Program-made: the position numbers and the translations under genes
Notes under the pieces: generated by a model
What the model was told of the DNA's origin: nothing
Databases searched by the model: none
What the model saw: the letters and a program-made list of their open reading frames with translations, nothing else
From: Calidifontibacillus erzurumensis
Lineage (GTDB): Bacteria > Bacillota > Bacilli > Bacillales > Bacillaceae_J
NCBI RefSeq assembly: GCF_013303125.1
Contig: NZ_JABTTE010000011.1
Coordinates: 1 to 64,000, forward strand
Length of the DNA: 64,000 nt
Direction of reading: 5' to 3'
Shown: positions 1 to 8,270 of the stretch, piece by piece
How the letters are laid out: every line of letters begins with the position of its first letter
How positions within the stretch are numbered: position 1 is the stretch's first letter

Positions 1-207
1 TTGAACGATATCGATGAGGTCTTATCAGATGAGAGTAGATTCGAAAGAACTCCCCATGAACTTGGCTGCTTATTAAACGCCAAAACAGCCATGTACCCAG
101 AAAAAATGGAGGAAGATCATACACCTAAAATATTAATAAATCATGAGACCAATTTAGAAAATTATAACCAGCTTTGCCCTTCTTACGAAGGGAGGGTATC
201 TGGATGA
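1..207 (+). pseudogene. IS21-family IstA transposase, C-terminal fragment
   Basis: The reading frame is open from the window edge and ends at TGA 205-207. That stop overlaps an ATG at 204 (ATGA), the translational coupling typical of IS21 istA/istB pairs. The 68 visible residues contain no catalytic motif, so the IstA assignment rests on the overlap and on the IstB-like start that follows. It is probably a remnant, because istB is broken after about 19 codons. The part left of the window is unknown. Confidence 0.5.
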
Positions 208-263
208 TTGAATTAAAAGAAGTATGCAAGTTACTTCATCTTGCCCACGTAGCCGCTTATTAG
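204..263 (+). pseudogene. IS21-family IstB, N-terminal fragment
   Basis: The ATG at 204 overlaps the istA stop. The short product contains CKLLHLAHVA, which resembles the conserved N-terminus of IstB ATPase helper proteins of Bacillus and Geobacillus IS21 elements. Only about 19 codons remain before TAG at 261-263. This is roughly where the next IS3-family element begins (CCCC block at 264), so the gene was destroyed there. The Walker motifs of IstB are absent. The assignment is by resemblance only. Confidence 0.5.
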
Positions 264-345
264 CCCCATAATGAACTTGGACAATAAGCGTGATTTTTAA
301 TATACTGCTTATATACCAAGGAGGCTAACATCATGGCAAGAACTA

Positions 346-1488
346 TATAAATTGAAATAAAGGTTTTCTCCCGTTCCACGGCGAATAAATACAAAGAGAA
401 AATAGGGGAACGGAGAGAAAATATGATGCCAAATCACAAAGACGAGATCGAAAAGTTGTCCACTGCCATGAAAGAAGCAAAAAGTAAACGAGCATATGAA
501 CGCTACCAAGCGATTTATCTTCATTTGCAGGGATATACCAAAGGAGAAATCGCAACGATTATTGGTCGATCCAAGAAAACTATTTATAACTATATTCATG
601 CCTACGCCCAGCGCGGTCTTGATGGACTGGAGATGAAATACTCACCTAGCGCCCCACGTCGATTGACCCCTGAGCAGGAAAAAGAGCTGGCTTTGATCAT
701 TGAACATCAGCTCCCCGTAGATGTGGGATTCGAAGCAAAATATAATTGGACGCTTGCGATAATCGCTGAACTCATTCAACAAAAGTGGGGGCCAACATAC
801 ACGCTTCGCGGAACAAGTGACATTCTGCATCGGTTAGGGCTAAGCTATACGAAACCGACCTATACACTAGCCAATGCCGATGAAGAGAAACAAAAAGAAT
901 TCGTCGAAATCACCTTCCCTGAAGTAAAAAAAAAACTGGTAGATGGGAACATCGCCCATGTCCTCTTTCAAGATGAGTCGATGATTCGTGATTACCAAGC
1001 GATTCAAAAAACATGGTTTGTCAAAGGAAAACAACGAATCATTCCGACGTTTGGAAAACATCAAGGGCTGAAGCTGATTGGCACGTTGAACTACGAAACA
1101 GGGGAAGTGTTTTGCATCGAAGAAGAACGCTATGACGCGGAAACATTTCTTCGATTTCTTCAACTTGTGTTAGAACGCTATCCCACAGGCAAAATAGTGA
1201 TGATTTTAGATAACGCTCGAATTCACCATGCCAAACTCATTCAGCCATTTTTAAAAGAACACGAAGATCGGTTAGAGCTCGTCTTTTTGCCACCATACAG
1301 TCCGCAATTGAACTTGATTGAAGGGCTATGGAAATGGCTGAAATCAGACGTGATTTACAACGTGTTCTATTCGAGTGTGCAAGAAATTAGAAAGAATGTC
1401 CAAGCCTTTATTCAGCGAATCAACCAGAAACCAGAACAAACGATCGATCGTTTGTGTGTTCAGTTGTAAATCTTTAATTCAACTTATA
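346..1488 (+). mobile_element. IS630-family insertion sequence inserted at TA
   Basis: Imperfect 17-bp terminal inverted repeats (346-362, TATAAATTGAAATAAAG; 1472-1488) flank one transposase gene. A TA lies directly outside each end (344-345 and 1489-1490), the target duplication expected for the IS630/Tc1-mariner superfamily. Removing the element and one TA restores the orfA frame around it, so both ends are placed to the base. Confidence 0.88.
423..1469 (+). CDS. IS630-family DDE transposase
   Basis: This 348-residue protein has an N-terminal helix-turn-helix region (GEIATIIGRSKKTIYNYIHAY) followed by a DDE catalytic domain. The three acidic residues are visible in LFQDES, VMILDNARIHHA and PPYSPQLNLIEGLWKWLK, the standard IS630 signatures. 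Length is normal and the frame is intact, so the enzyme may be active. ATG 423 follows GGAGAG at 413-418. It is the only gene of the element that splits the surrounding IS3 orfA. Confidence 0.93.
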   Translation: MMPNHKDEIEKLSTAMKEAKSKRAYERYQAIYLHLQGYTKGEIATIIGRSKKTIYNYIHAYAQRGLDGLEMKYSPSAPRRLTPEQEKELALIIEHQLPVDVGFEAKYNWTLAIIAELIQQKWGPTYTLRGTSDILHRLGLSYTKPTYTLANADEEKQKEFVEITFPEVKKKLVDGNIAHVLFQDESMIRDYQAIQKTWFVKGKQRIIPTFGKHQGLKLIGTLNYETGEVFCIEEERYDAETFLRFLQLVLERYPTGKIVMILDNARIHHAKLIQPFLKEHEDRLELVFLPPYSPQLNLIEGLWKWLKSDVIYNVFYSSVQEIRKNVQAFIQRINQKPEQTIDRLCVQL

Positions 1489-1755
1489 TAGATATTCCAA
1501 AGATTTTAAACTGCAAGTCATCAAGGAAGCACAAGAAACAGGTAAAATTACCCTAGTAGCTCGGCGATATGAATTAAATCCAAATATGGTCGGACGTTGG
1601 ATTCGTGAATATAAAGACGGTAAATATGGCAATTTGGATGTTGCCGGTCTACCAGATCTGGATACAAAGGAATTAGCGAAAGAAAATGAAAAACTTAAAA
1701 CATTATTAGGTGAAAAAGATCTTGAAATCGCCATTTTAAGAGATTTAATAAAAAA

Positions 1756-2706
1756 GAAAAACCCTCACTTGCTGAAAAACTTGAAGTAGCCGAGAAATGG
1801 ATTCAACTGGGCTATTCTATATCAAAGGTGCTAAAAATTATTGGTATTCCTCGTTCCACGTACTATTATCAAAAAAATTACCGTGTGGAAGAGAAAAAAG
1901 GAAGTGAGGGACGTCCAGCACCAGGTTATTCCACAAAAGAGGACGGTAAAAAAGTATCTGATGAACAGATTAAAGAATTTTTAATGGAAGAAATTGAAGG
2001 CGACGGATTTAACTATGGTTACCGCAAATTAACCAAAGTTCTTCGTCGAAAATATAAACTCATCATCAACAAGAAAAAAGTGTATCGATTATGTAAAGAG
2101 TTAGGCATCTTGCGTCCACAGCGACAGAAAAAATTTTCACACCCTAGGAAATTAGCACGAAACCGTATGATTACAGGCTCCAATCAACTTTGGGAGATGG
2201 ATATTAAATACGGATATATCGAAGGAGAAGACCGCTTTTTCTTTGTCTTATCCATCATCGATGTGTACGACCGAAACATTGTAGGTTATCATATTGGTTT
2301 AAGCTGTACGGGTACAAACGCTGTACAGGCCGTCAAACAGGCATTATTAAAAAGGCAACAATTTAACGGAATGGAAAAACCTGTGATTCGGACGGACAAT
2401 GGACCACAGTTTATTTCCCATACCTTTCAGGAGTTTTGTGAAAATTCAAAATTGGAACATGAAAGAATTCCACCAAAAATGCCAAATATGAATGCTCATA
2501 TTGAATCTTTTCATCGAATTTTTGAGGATGACTGTCTATCCAGAATGCAATTTGGGACGTATGCAGAAGCCTACCAAGCTGTAGTGGAATTCATGGTATA
2601 TTACAACGAAAGACGCATGCATTCTAGTATTCTAGATTTATCTCCACAGGAATTTTATAAAAAACAGCAATCACTACCGATCAGGATCAAAGAAGTTCGG
2701 GTTTAG
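1756..2706 (+). CDS. IS3-family OrfB transposase (rve integrase core)
   Basis: OrfB lies in the -1 frame relative to OrfA and is normally made as an OrfAB fusion by slippage at A-AAA-AAG (1750-1756). It has an HTH_21-like N-terminal region and an rve core. Catalytic acidic residues are seen in MDIKYGYIEG, RTDNGPQF and NAHIESFH (D, D, E). If translated alone, GTG 1828 is the first plausible start. The core is intact, but orfA is split by IS630, so the fusion cannot be made from this copy. Confidence 0.85.
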   Translation, partial: EKPSLAEKLEVAEKWIQLGYSISKVLKIIGIPRSTYYYQKNYRVEEKKGSEGRPAPGYSTKEDGKKVSDEQIKEFLMEEIEGDGFNYGYRKLTKVLRRKYKLIINKKKVYRLCKELGILRPQRQKKFSHPRKLARNRMITGSNQLWEMDIKYGYIEGEDRFFFVLSIIDVYDRNIVGYHIGLSCTGTNAVQAVKQALLKRQQFNGMEKPVIRTDNGPQFISHTFQEFCENSKLEHERIPPKMPNMNAHIESFHRIFEDDCLSRMQFGTYAEAYQAVVEFMVYYNERRMHSSILDLSPQEFYKKQQSLPIRIKEVRV

Positions 2707-2734
2707 GAAGTGCTGTATAGGTTCGAAGCACCAA

Positions 2735-2838
2735 CTTGACTTGGAGTGGCGGGCATGATAGCCTGGGTTGGCGATGCCGATGTTGTGACACCTGGCTTCT
2801 CGGCAAGAGAATCATGCCCGCAGAGGCTCCATGTCAAG
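2735..2838 (+). repeat. ~104-nt imperfect palindromic module, copy 1
   Basis: The arms CTTGACTTGGAG...GCGGGCATGAT and ATCATGCCCGC...CTCCATGTCAAG pair with an asymmetric bulge and enclose a variable ~50-nt middle. It lies 29 nt behind the orfB stop and inside the IS3 right end. A second copy with the same arms but a different middle is at 7017-7122, in the same place and orientation relative to another IS3 orfB. Confidence 0.75.
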
Positions 2839-2937
2839 TAAACGCAGCCTTTATCGAAATAACGGCAGAAAACAAAAAATGAAAAACTGAGAAAACGAGA
2901 GATTAAGTGTGTAATTGTCCAAAATTCGGGGGTTAAT

Positions 2938-3422
2938 CCGTTGATAAACAAGATCCAAGACAGCGAATATATTTACACCGTCTACTTCCATGACACGAAA
3001 CCGTTCTGAATCAACGATTTTCAAATCAGGGTTATGAATAATTTCCTCAAAGGTCTGACTGCTTAGAAAATGATTCACACACAAGCTCGTTCGTTCTTGA
3101 ATGTCGTGAATTTTCTCTTTGGATAATTGACCATCGTAATATATTTCATGGAGCATTGAATACTTGCTCGGCTGTTCATACCACTGTTGTCTTCTTTGTG
3201 TAGAATCAATGTATGCAGAATTTAAATCTGTCCGAATCCTCTCAACAAGCTCGTTTTCTGTGGGGAGTGGTTCTCCTGTTTGAACTCGTCCGATTACATC
3301 ATGAATGTGACCATGAATCGAGTTGCCGAGTAAAATGTCAGTGGATACGATTTTCTTCAATCGATAAGAGTTCTTAGCAAAATCATTGGCTCCTCTTAAC
3401 CATCCATTGTGTGACGAATAGT
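2938..3422 (-). pseudogene. PD-(D/E)XK nuclease-family gene, middle part (split and 3'-truncated)
   Basis: Read on the minus strand, this segment continues the frame that begins at ATG 10185. It codes TYYSSHNGWLRGAN followed by a His motif (GNSIHGHIHDV) and FAVLDLVY, where the Asp fits the first acidic residue of the PD-(D/E)XK core. The family normally continues with (D/E)xK (for example a DWKTG-like motif), but the IS3-family element ends the gene at about 2937, so the core is lost. The 5' side is cut at 3423-3425 by the composite transposon. Family assignment is from motif resemblance. Confidence 0.72.
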
Positions 3423-3499
3423 ACGTGGTGCTAGTATAGTTTTATGGACAGCTTTTAGTTAACTCTCTATCATAAAAGATACGAGAGGAAGTGTCCGAT

Positions 3500-3766
3500 A
3501 TGAAACAAAAAAAGAAATATAACGACGATTTTAAGAAGACAATCGTTGAACTCTATCACACGGGTAGTTCGGTGAGTGCGTTAAGCAGCGAATATGGCGT
3601 ATCTGAAGTGACAATATACAAATGGATTAAGGCTTTGACCCCAATCAGTGAGGAAACGGGGAGCCTAACCCCTAAAGACATCGCTGCGATTCAGAAAGAA
3701 AATCTTCGCATGAAACAGGAGATCGAAATCTTAAAAAAGGCTATGGCCATATTCGCCAAAAAGTAA
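3500..3766 (+). CDS. IS3-family OrfA (copy 1)
   Basis: ATG 3500 follows AGAGGAAG; a GTG in frame at 3491 lies too close to that site. The product of about 88 residues has an HTH_8-type helix-turn-helix (SALSSEYGVSEVTIYKWIKA) and a C-terminal coiled coil (KENLRMKQEIEILKKAM). It binds the element ends and is fused to OrfB by a -1 shift near CCAAAAAG at its 3' end. It appears identical in copy 2. Confidence 0.88.
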   Translation: MKQKKKYNDDFKKTIVELYHTGSSVSALSSEYGVSEVTIYKWIKALTPISEETGSLTPKDIAAIQKENLRMKQEIEILKKAMAIFAKK

Positions 3767-3786
3767 CGGACAACGAGCTCATCGAT

Positions 3787-4641
3787 TTGATTCATGAACA
3801 AAAAGAGAACTATCCCATTCAAGTGATGTGTGAGGTACTTGACGTTCCTAGAAGTACTTACTACCAATCCTTGGAGCATATGGAATCGAATCGTGATCGT
3901 GAGAATAGGCAACTCACGGAAGAGATCCATCGAATTCACAAGGAGAGCAAAGCACGCTATGGGGCTCCAAAGATTCATCAATCCCTCCTTAAGGAGGGAT
4001 ACGCCGTGAGCCTTAAACGTGTTCAACGGCTGATGAGGAAGGCAGGAATTCGATCCATCACCGTGAAGAAGTTCCGTCCGCAAAAGAGTCAAGGAACGGT
4101 CATAGAACGCACGAATCACCTAGAGCAAGATTTTACAACTACCACCATTAATGAAAAATGGGTGGCTGACATCACCTATATTCATACGCTTAGGGATGGC
4201 TGGTGTTACTTGGCGTCTGTCTTAGACCTGCATTCTAAAAAAATTGTCGGATACTCTTTCTCTCGTTCCATGACAACAGACCTTGTGCTTCAAGCTCTGC
4301 ATAATGCAGTAACAACGCAAAATCCCGAACCTGGCCTCATACTACATACGGATCTAGGGACACAGTACACAAGTGAAGCATTTGAAAATGCATTGAAAGC
4401 TTATGAAATAAAGCAGTCGTTTAGCCGTAAGGGATGTCCATATGATAATGCCTGCATGGAGTCATTCCATGCCATCTTGAAGAAGGAAGAAGTGCACCAA
4501 GTGAAGTATCTTGACTACGAATCTGCAAAGCTTGCCCTATTCCAATATATCGAGGGCTGGTACAATCGCAAACGTATTCATGGTCAAATAGGTTATCGAA
4601 CACCTCAAGAAGTGGAAGACCTAATACGCATGTCAGCTTAA
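3787..4641 (+). CDS. IS3-family OrfB transposase (copy 1)
   Basis: The 284 residues contain an HTH_21 region (IHRIHKESKARYGAPKI) and an rve core with catalytic D, D and E in VADITYI, HTDLGTQYTS and DNACMESFHAILKKE. The frame is open upstream of the TTG at 3787 into the overlap with orfA, fitting -1 frameshift expression. Copy 1 has Leu where copy 2 has Pro in the HQSxLKEG segment. The gene is intact and likely functional. Confidence 0.9.
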   Translation: MIHEQKENYPIQVMCEVLDVPRSTYYQSLEHMESNRDRENRQLTEEIHRIHKESKARYGAPKIHQSLLKEGYAVSLKRVQRLMRKAGIRSITVKKFRPQKSQGTVIERTNHLEQDFTTTTINEKWVADITYIHTLRDGWCYLASVLDLHSKKIVGYSFSRSMTTDLVLQALHNAVTTQNPEPGLILHTDLGTQYTSEAFENALKAYEIKQSFSRKGCPYDNACMESFHAILKKEEVHQVKYLDYESAKLALFQYIEGWYNRKRIHGQIGYRTPQEVEDLIRMSA

Positions 4642-4805
4642 CGAGTTAACTTTTTTCTGTCCAAAATATTGACTCAGGTCCATTTTTTATGCTAACTTTC
4701 ATTTTTGGTTGACCATTTTTTTACAAAATAATATTTACGAATCGTAGAGTTTTTAATAAATTTGCTAATATAAGTAATTAGAGTTATGTTTTAGGAGGTA
4801 GTTTT

Positions 4806-5549
4806 ATGTTAAAAAGTAAGCTTAAAAAGACGGTATTTCTATCAGTTATTTCTTTTTCTTTGTTAGTACCAGCAGTTTCTCACCAAGTATTTGCTTCTGA
4901 CAATGCTAATGATATTTATCAAAAGATGAAATCAGCAGGAATGTCTGATTCAGATATCCAAATGATGAAGAAACATAATGAGGAAGAGTTAAAATTCATT
5001 AACGAAAACGGAATGGCTGAAAAGATTAAAAATGACAAAAAGTCTATTTCGAAACAATCCGAGCTTAAATTTGGTAAGAAATCAAATGAAGAGATGCAAA
5101 TTGCTGCAGACTCCTCCGTCTTAGGAACGTATGGAGACATCTTGGTTGCGTATAACGCGAGTTCCTGGGGAATTGATTTCGGATATCCAGGTCATGCCGG
5201 AATTGTTTCAAATACGTCAGGAAAAACGGTAGAATCTTTTCCAGAAGATGGAGTACAATATCATACAAATGATTGGGGCAGCAGAGAAAATGTATATGCC
5301 ATGTATGTAAAAGGGGCAACTACTACCAAATATAAAGGAGCAGCAACCTATGCAGCGAATCAGATTGGTAAGGATTATAACTGGAATTTTGTGAACCCAT
5401 GGACAGAAGATTCGTTTTATTGTTCACAACTCGTATGGAAGGCATGGAAATCACAGGGAATTGATGTTGATTATATTACGATTGACCCAATCGTTACCCC
5501 AATGGAAATAGCAAAGTCCAAAAATACAATTATTTATTATTCTAACTAA
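4806..5549 (+). CDS. Secreted YiiX/NlpC-P60-like (permuted papain fold) hydrolase
   Basis: The 247-residue product starts with a signal peptide (basic MLKSKLKK, hydrophobic stretch, cut near VFASDN) and a charged helical linker (residues about 35-95). The C-terminal ~150 residues show the order GDILVA, PGHAGIV (His) and FYCSQLVWKAW (Cys), as in circularly permuted NlpC/P60 (YiiX/YebB-like) enzymes, which cleave amides in peptidoglycan or lipids. AGGAGGT at 4794-4800 fixes the ATG. It is a passenger gene of the composite transposon, likely exported. Substrate is unknown. Confidence 0.78.
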   Translation: MLKSKLKKTVFLSVISFSLLVPAVSHQVFASDNANDIYQKMKSAGMSDSDIQMMKKHNEEELKFINENGMAEKIKNDKKSISKQSELKFGKKSNEEMQIAADSSVLGTYGDILVAYNASSWGIDFGYPGHAGIVSNTSGKTVESFPEDGVQYHTNDWGSRENVYAMYVKGATTTKYKGAATYAANQIGKDYNWNFVNPWTEDSFYCSQLVWKAWKSQGIDVDYITIDPIVTPMEIAKSKNTIIYYSN

Positions 5550-5569
5550 CCCATATATATAAAGAGAAC

Positions 5570-5610
5570 CCAGCAGAGACTACCGTTTCTCTGCTGGTTG
5601 ATCGTTTTTT
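5570..5610 (+). terminator. Rho-independent terminator
   Basis: A perfect 10-bp stem (CCAGCAGAGA / TCTCTGCTGG) with an 8-nt loop is followed by a T-rich tract ending in TTTTTT at 5605-5610. It separates the NlpC-like gene from the next gene, whose ribosome site begins immediately after. Confidence 0.88.
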
Positions 5611-5623
5611 AGGAGGGGAAACC

Positions 5624-6832
5624 TTGTTTACAAGAAAAATAATTGTCATTACCTTGATTATCATCTGTCTAGGTATTTGCAGCGCAATTGCCTACTATCT
5701 TACTACGTACACTTCGGCGAACAAAGTGTCCGAATCCAAACAGTCGGGACAAATAAATCTTCAAAATGCCTCTTTTGCTGTCATCTATTCGGATGCAATG
5801 AGGCAGGGAGCGGAAATCGTTACATACAACTCTAGTGGTAAGATCCTGGACAAGAAAGCATTGGATGGCGGCCGGGCTTTGTATCATACGGAAGAGAATG
5901 GTGGCGATTATTATATTGCATCAGAACGACAAAACCACCATTTTAAGTTAACAAAAACAGGGGAGATTATTTCCTTCTATGGACCGGCTATTTATGATAA
6001 GGATCGAGCCATTGGCACTTCTTTTATACGACGCTCAAATGATTACATGTTTTATTCTATGAACATGGGATTACATCCTAAATATTCACCAGATCGATAC
6101 TCAAACGAATTAGTCTATTGGAATGACAAGACCCATCTGAATAACCATATTATACTGCCAGGTTATTTTCAATCTGCCGTTGAAATGGATGACAAGGCGT
6201 ATGTTTTATATATTGATGAATCCATTGAAAAAGTCGGAATCTATGTAGTGGACCTCATGAAGAACCAACTAATCCATGATTTTCCAATCGATAACCACAA
6301 AACCTCAAATAGTGATGGCGTTTATTATCCAACGGGGCGTTTCAATGGTTCTTCTTTACAAGTGTTTCAGAACCGTATTCTCGTCCTATTAGATGGAAAC
6401 CGGCCTGATATTGAAGGAAAGCCGATTATCCAAGTGATTAATCCCGCTAATGGTGTTTTAGAAAAGGAAATCAAGCTTTCGACAGAGGGGTTTAATTTAT
6501 ATTCTTCAACTGTTTATGATGACCAACTCTACCTGATTTCATCTGGAAATCAAGTGAATGTACTTGATCAAAAGTTTCAGCTTCACGAGGGATTGACGCT
6601 CGAAAAAACAACATCATTTATGCAAAAAGTAAAAGAGCAACGGGGATCGATGTGCGGAACGTATTTGATTGGCGATTCGGTCTATGTTCTGTATGATTTT
6701 GTGAAAAATAAACCTGCAGATCGAGACAGAGAGATTCATAAGTATAACTTGAAGACAGGAAGGGAAGAAGCTGTTATTCCCTTGTCATACAAATCAGATA
6801 AAGAAATGATTAGTTTTTTGGTATTTCAGTGA
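5624..6832 (+). CDS. Membrane-anchored extracellular protein, possibly beta-propeller; function unknown
   Basis: The TTG start at 5624 is preceded by AGGAGGGG (5611-5618). Residues about 5-28 form one N-terminal membrane segment, leaving ~370 residues outside. These consist of many short beta-type stretches with repeating patterns such as DDKAYVLYI, QNRILVLLDG, DDQLYLISSG and GDSVYVLYD, which suggests a beta-propeller-like fold; this is inference. No catalytic motif is recognised. It follows the NlpC-like gene inside the composite transposon, so the two may form a pair acting at the cell surface. Confidence 0.7.
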   Translation: MFTRKIIVITLIIICLGICSAIAYYLTTYTSANKVSESKQSGQINLQNASFAVIYSDAMRQGAEIVTYNSSGKILDKKALDGGRALYHTEENGGDYYIASERQNHHFKLTKTGEIISFYGPAIYDKDRAIGTSFIRRSNDYMFYSMNMGLHPKYSPDRYSNELVYWNDKTHLNNHIILPGYFQSAVEMDDKAYVLYIDESIEKVGIYVVDLMKNQLIHDFPIDNHKTSNSDGVYYPTGRFNGSSLQVFQNRILVLLDGNRPDIEGKPIIQVINPANGVLEKEIKLSTEGFNLYSSTVYDDQLYLISSGNQVNVLDQKFQLHEGLTLEKTTSFMQKVKEQRGSMCGTYLIGDSVYVLYDFVKNKPADRDREIHKYNLKTGREEAVIPLSYKSDKEMISFLVFQ

Positions 6833-6864
6833 ACGTGAGGCTTTGATGAAATTCCACACGGCAA

Positions 6865-6895
6865 TAAAAAATGACCACTCGTTGGTCATTTTTTA
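6865..6895 (+). terminator. Terminator, probably bidirectional
   Basis: The inverted repeat AAAAAATGACCA / TGGTCATTTTTT has a 6-nt loop, with A-tract and T-tract forming the ends of the stem. It lies 33 nt behind the stop of the membrane-anchored protein gene. Confidence 0.8.
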
Positions 6896-7016
6896 TGTTA
6901 GAACCTTCATTTTTTGTTGTTCGAGTGTAATGCCTCCCATTGTCAAGACACTTTGAGTGAAAAAATAAGTTAAGTCCTCCTGTCTTTATAAATGCTGGTG
7001 CTATTCCCGACGGCGG

Positions 7017-7122
7017 CTTGACATGGAGCCTCTGCGGGCATGACTTCCCCGCGATGAGGCGATGGCTAGAAGAGCAGCATCGCGAGGCTCCTCAGCCTAT
7101 CATGCCCGCCCTCCATGTAAAG
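7017..7122 (-). repeat. ~106-nt imperfect palindromic module, copy 2
   Basis: In the orientation of the adjacent orfB it has arms CTTTACATGGAG..GCGGGCATGAT and TCATGCCCGCAGAGG..CCATGTCAAG, as in copy 1 at 2735-2838. The middle differs and contains its own hairpin (CGCGATG / CATCGCG). It starts 4 nt behind the orfB stop. Confidence 0.75.
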
Positions 7123-7126
7123 CTGC

Positions 7127-7954
7127 CTATGCTGCGGTGTTTCCATGCTGGGAATAAACCTTGCCTGGTGTTGCATAATTCAATGATTGATGGGGACGGT
7201 CCGTATTGTAAAACGTGACGTACCGTGCAAGTCCTTTCCGTAATTCCCGTGGATTTTCAAATTCATTCAGATAAATACATTCATACTTTAGAGCGCGAAA
7301 GAAACGCTCGGTACGACTATTGTCTGTCGCACGTCCTTTTCCATCCATCGATACCTGAATTTGATGTTCCGCGAGCAGCTCGAGGTAATCAGCATTCGTG
7401 AAATGGCTACCCTGGTCACTGTTCATGATGGCTGGCTTCCTTCGGCTAAACGCCCGTTTTAAGCACGTGAGGACGAACCCTTTCTCAAGCGTGCTGGATA
7501 ACTCGTAGTCAATCACCTTGCGACTGAACCAGTCAATGATGGCAAACAGGTACATGAATCCCTTCCCCATGCGAATGTACGTGATATCCACTCCCCACAC
7601 ATGATTGGGACATTGGATGTCGAGTCCCCGTAACAAGTAAGGGCGAACATACTTGGCGTGCAGGCGCTTACTCAAATTGGGCTGGGGATGGATGCCATGA
7701 ATCCCCATGAGTCGCATCAGGCGTCGCACACGCTTACGATTGACCTTGAAACCCTTCGCCCGTAGTGTTGCGGTGATTCGTCTGTACCCGAAAAAAGGCT
7801 TGTCTGTGTAGATCGCATCGATTTCGTGCATGATTTGAATGTTTTCAGCGCTCTCCGTGGATTCCTTTGGTTTGCGGTAAGCACTTGTCCGATTCACTCC
7901 TAACAACCAGGCCTGTCGTTTGATCGTGATCGTGGGATGATCGTGCTCTATCAT
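7127..7954 (-). CDS. IS3-family OrfB transposase
   Basis: The product has 275 residues from an ATG at 7954 and is probably translated as an OrfAB fusion by -1 slippage on the A-run at the end of orfA. It has an HTH_21 segment (YTDKPFFGYRRI) and an rve core with D, D and E in WGVDITYIRMG, NSDQGSHF and DNSRTERFFRALKYE. The frame is intact. It is clearly different in sequence from the two flanking IS3 copies. Confidence 0.9.
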   Translation of the reverse strand: MIEHDHPTITIKRQAWLLGVNRTSAYRKPKESTESAENIQIMHEIDAIYTDKPFFGYRRITATLRAKGFKVNRKRVRRLMRLMGIHGIHPQPNLSKRLHAKYVRPYLLRGLDIQCPNHVWGVDITYIRMGKGFMYLFAIIDWFSRKVIDYELSSTLEKGFVLTCLKRAFSRRKPAIMNSDQGSHFTNADYLELLAEHQIQVSMDGKGRATDNSRTERFFRALKYECIYLNEFENPRELRKGLARYVTFYNTDRPHQSLNYATPGKVYSQHGNTAA

Positions 7955-7976
7955 GGTCTGGCGTTCTTTCGCCGAT

Positions 7977-8270
7977 TTATTTAAGGCCAGATTTTTTTTT
8001 GAGCCAGTCGATCTCTACCGTGAGTTGACCGACCAGCTTTTCCAGATGCTCTTGTTTGCTCTCATATTCCTTTCTCAGTTTGTCCGATTCACTCGTTCCC
8101 TTCTCGAATACCATGGAGGCTCGGGCAAGAAATTCAGCTTTCCATCGGCTGATCATCACGGGATTGAGTTCATATTTAGCGGCAATTTCATTGACCGTTT
8201 GCTCTTCCTGAAGAACCTCAAGGACGACTTTTGTCTTAAACTCTGGGGTGTATCGATTCCGTTTTTCCAT
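7977..8270 (-). CDS. IS3-family OrfA
   Basis: The 97-residue protein has a helix-turn-helix (TVNEIAAKYELNPVMISRWKAEF) and a coiled-coil tail. Near its 3' end the codons CTC AAA AAA AAA form a slippery run; a -1 shift there leads into the orfB frame reading KKNLALNKSAKERQ before the OrfB Met. The start ATG at 8270 lies just inside the right terminal repeat. Confidence 0.88.
   Translation of the reverse strand: MEKRNRYTPEFKTKVVLEVLQEEQTVNEIAAKYELNPVMISRWKAEFLARASMVFEKGTSESDKLRKEYESKQEHLEKLVGQLTVEIDWLKKKSGLK

Larger units (their letters stand above)
333..1789 (+). pseudogene. IS3-family OrfA, split by an IS630-family insertion
   Basis: The gene starts at ATG 333 behind AAGGAGG (319-325) and codes Met-Ala-Arg before it is cut at the TA at 344-345. 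It resumes at 1491. Joining the halves and keeping one TA gives a continuous frame beginning MARTRYSKDFKLQ, a typical IS3 OrfA helix-turn-helix start. The second part carries the helix-turn-helix (ELNPNMVGRWIREY) and a leucine-zipper-like tail, and ends at TAG 1787-1789. The heptamer A-AAA-AAG at 1750-1756 is a classic -1 slippery site for making the OrfAB fusion. In its present state OrfA cannot be made whole. Confidence 0.8.
258..2937 (+). mobile_element. IS3-family element (IS150-like), itself interrupted by an IS630-family element
   Basis: The element has orfA and orfB joined by a -1 frameshift signal. Its ends are imperfect inverted repeats that both contain TTAxCCCC followed by TTGGACAAT (left about 258-288, right about 2913-2937 in reverse complement). 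Exact ends are uncertain by a few bases. Left flank is istB and right flank is a nuclease gene, so no simple target duplication can be recognised. Without the inner IS630 the element would be about 1.5 kb, normal for IS3. Confidence 0.7.
3426..4682 (+). mobile_element. IS3-family element, copy 1 (left end of composite transposon)
   Basis: This 1257-bp element begins TGGTGCTAG and ends CTCAGGTCCA. The ends are imperfect inverted repeats sharing TGG, GGACAG and AGTTAACT. It carries orfA and orfB. Copy 2 at 8838-10094 has the same length and orientation. The only coding difference I see is T at 3986 versus C at 9398. Confidence 0.9.

Noticed and set aside
2735-2838. Integron attC-like site
   Set aside because: The arms lack the GTTRRRY / RYYYAAC core sites and no integron integrase is present.
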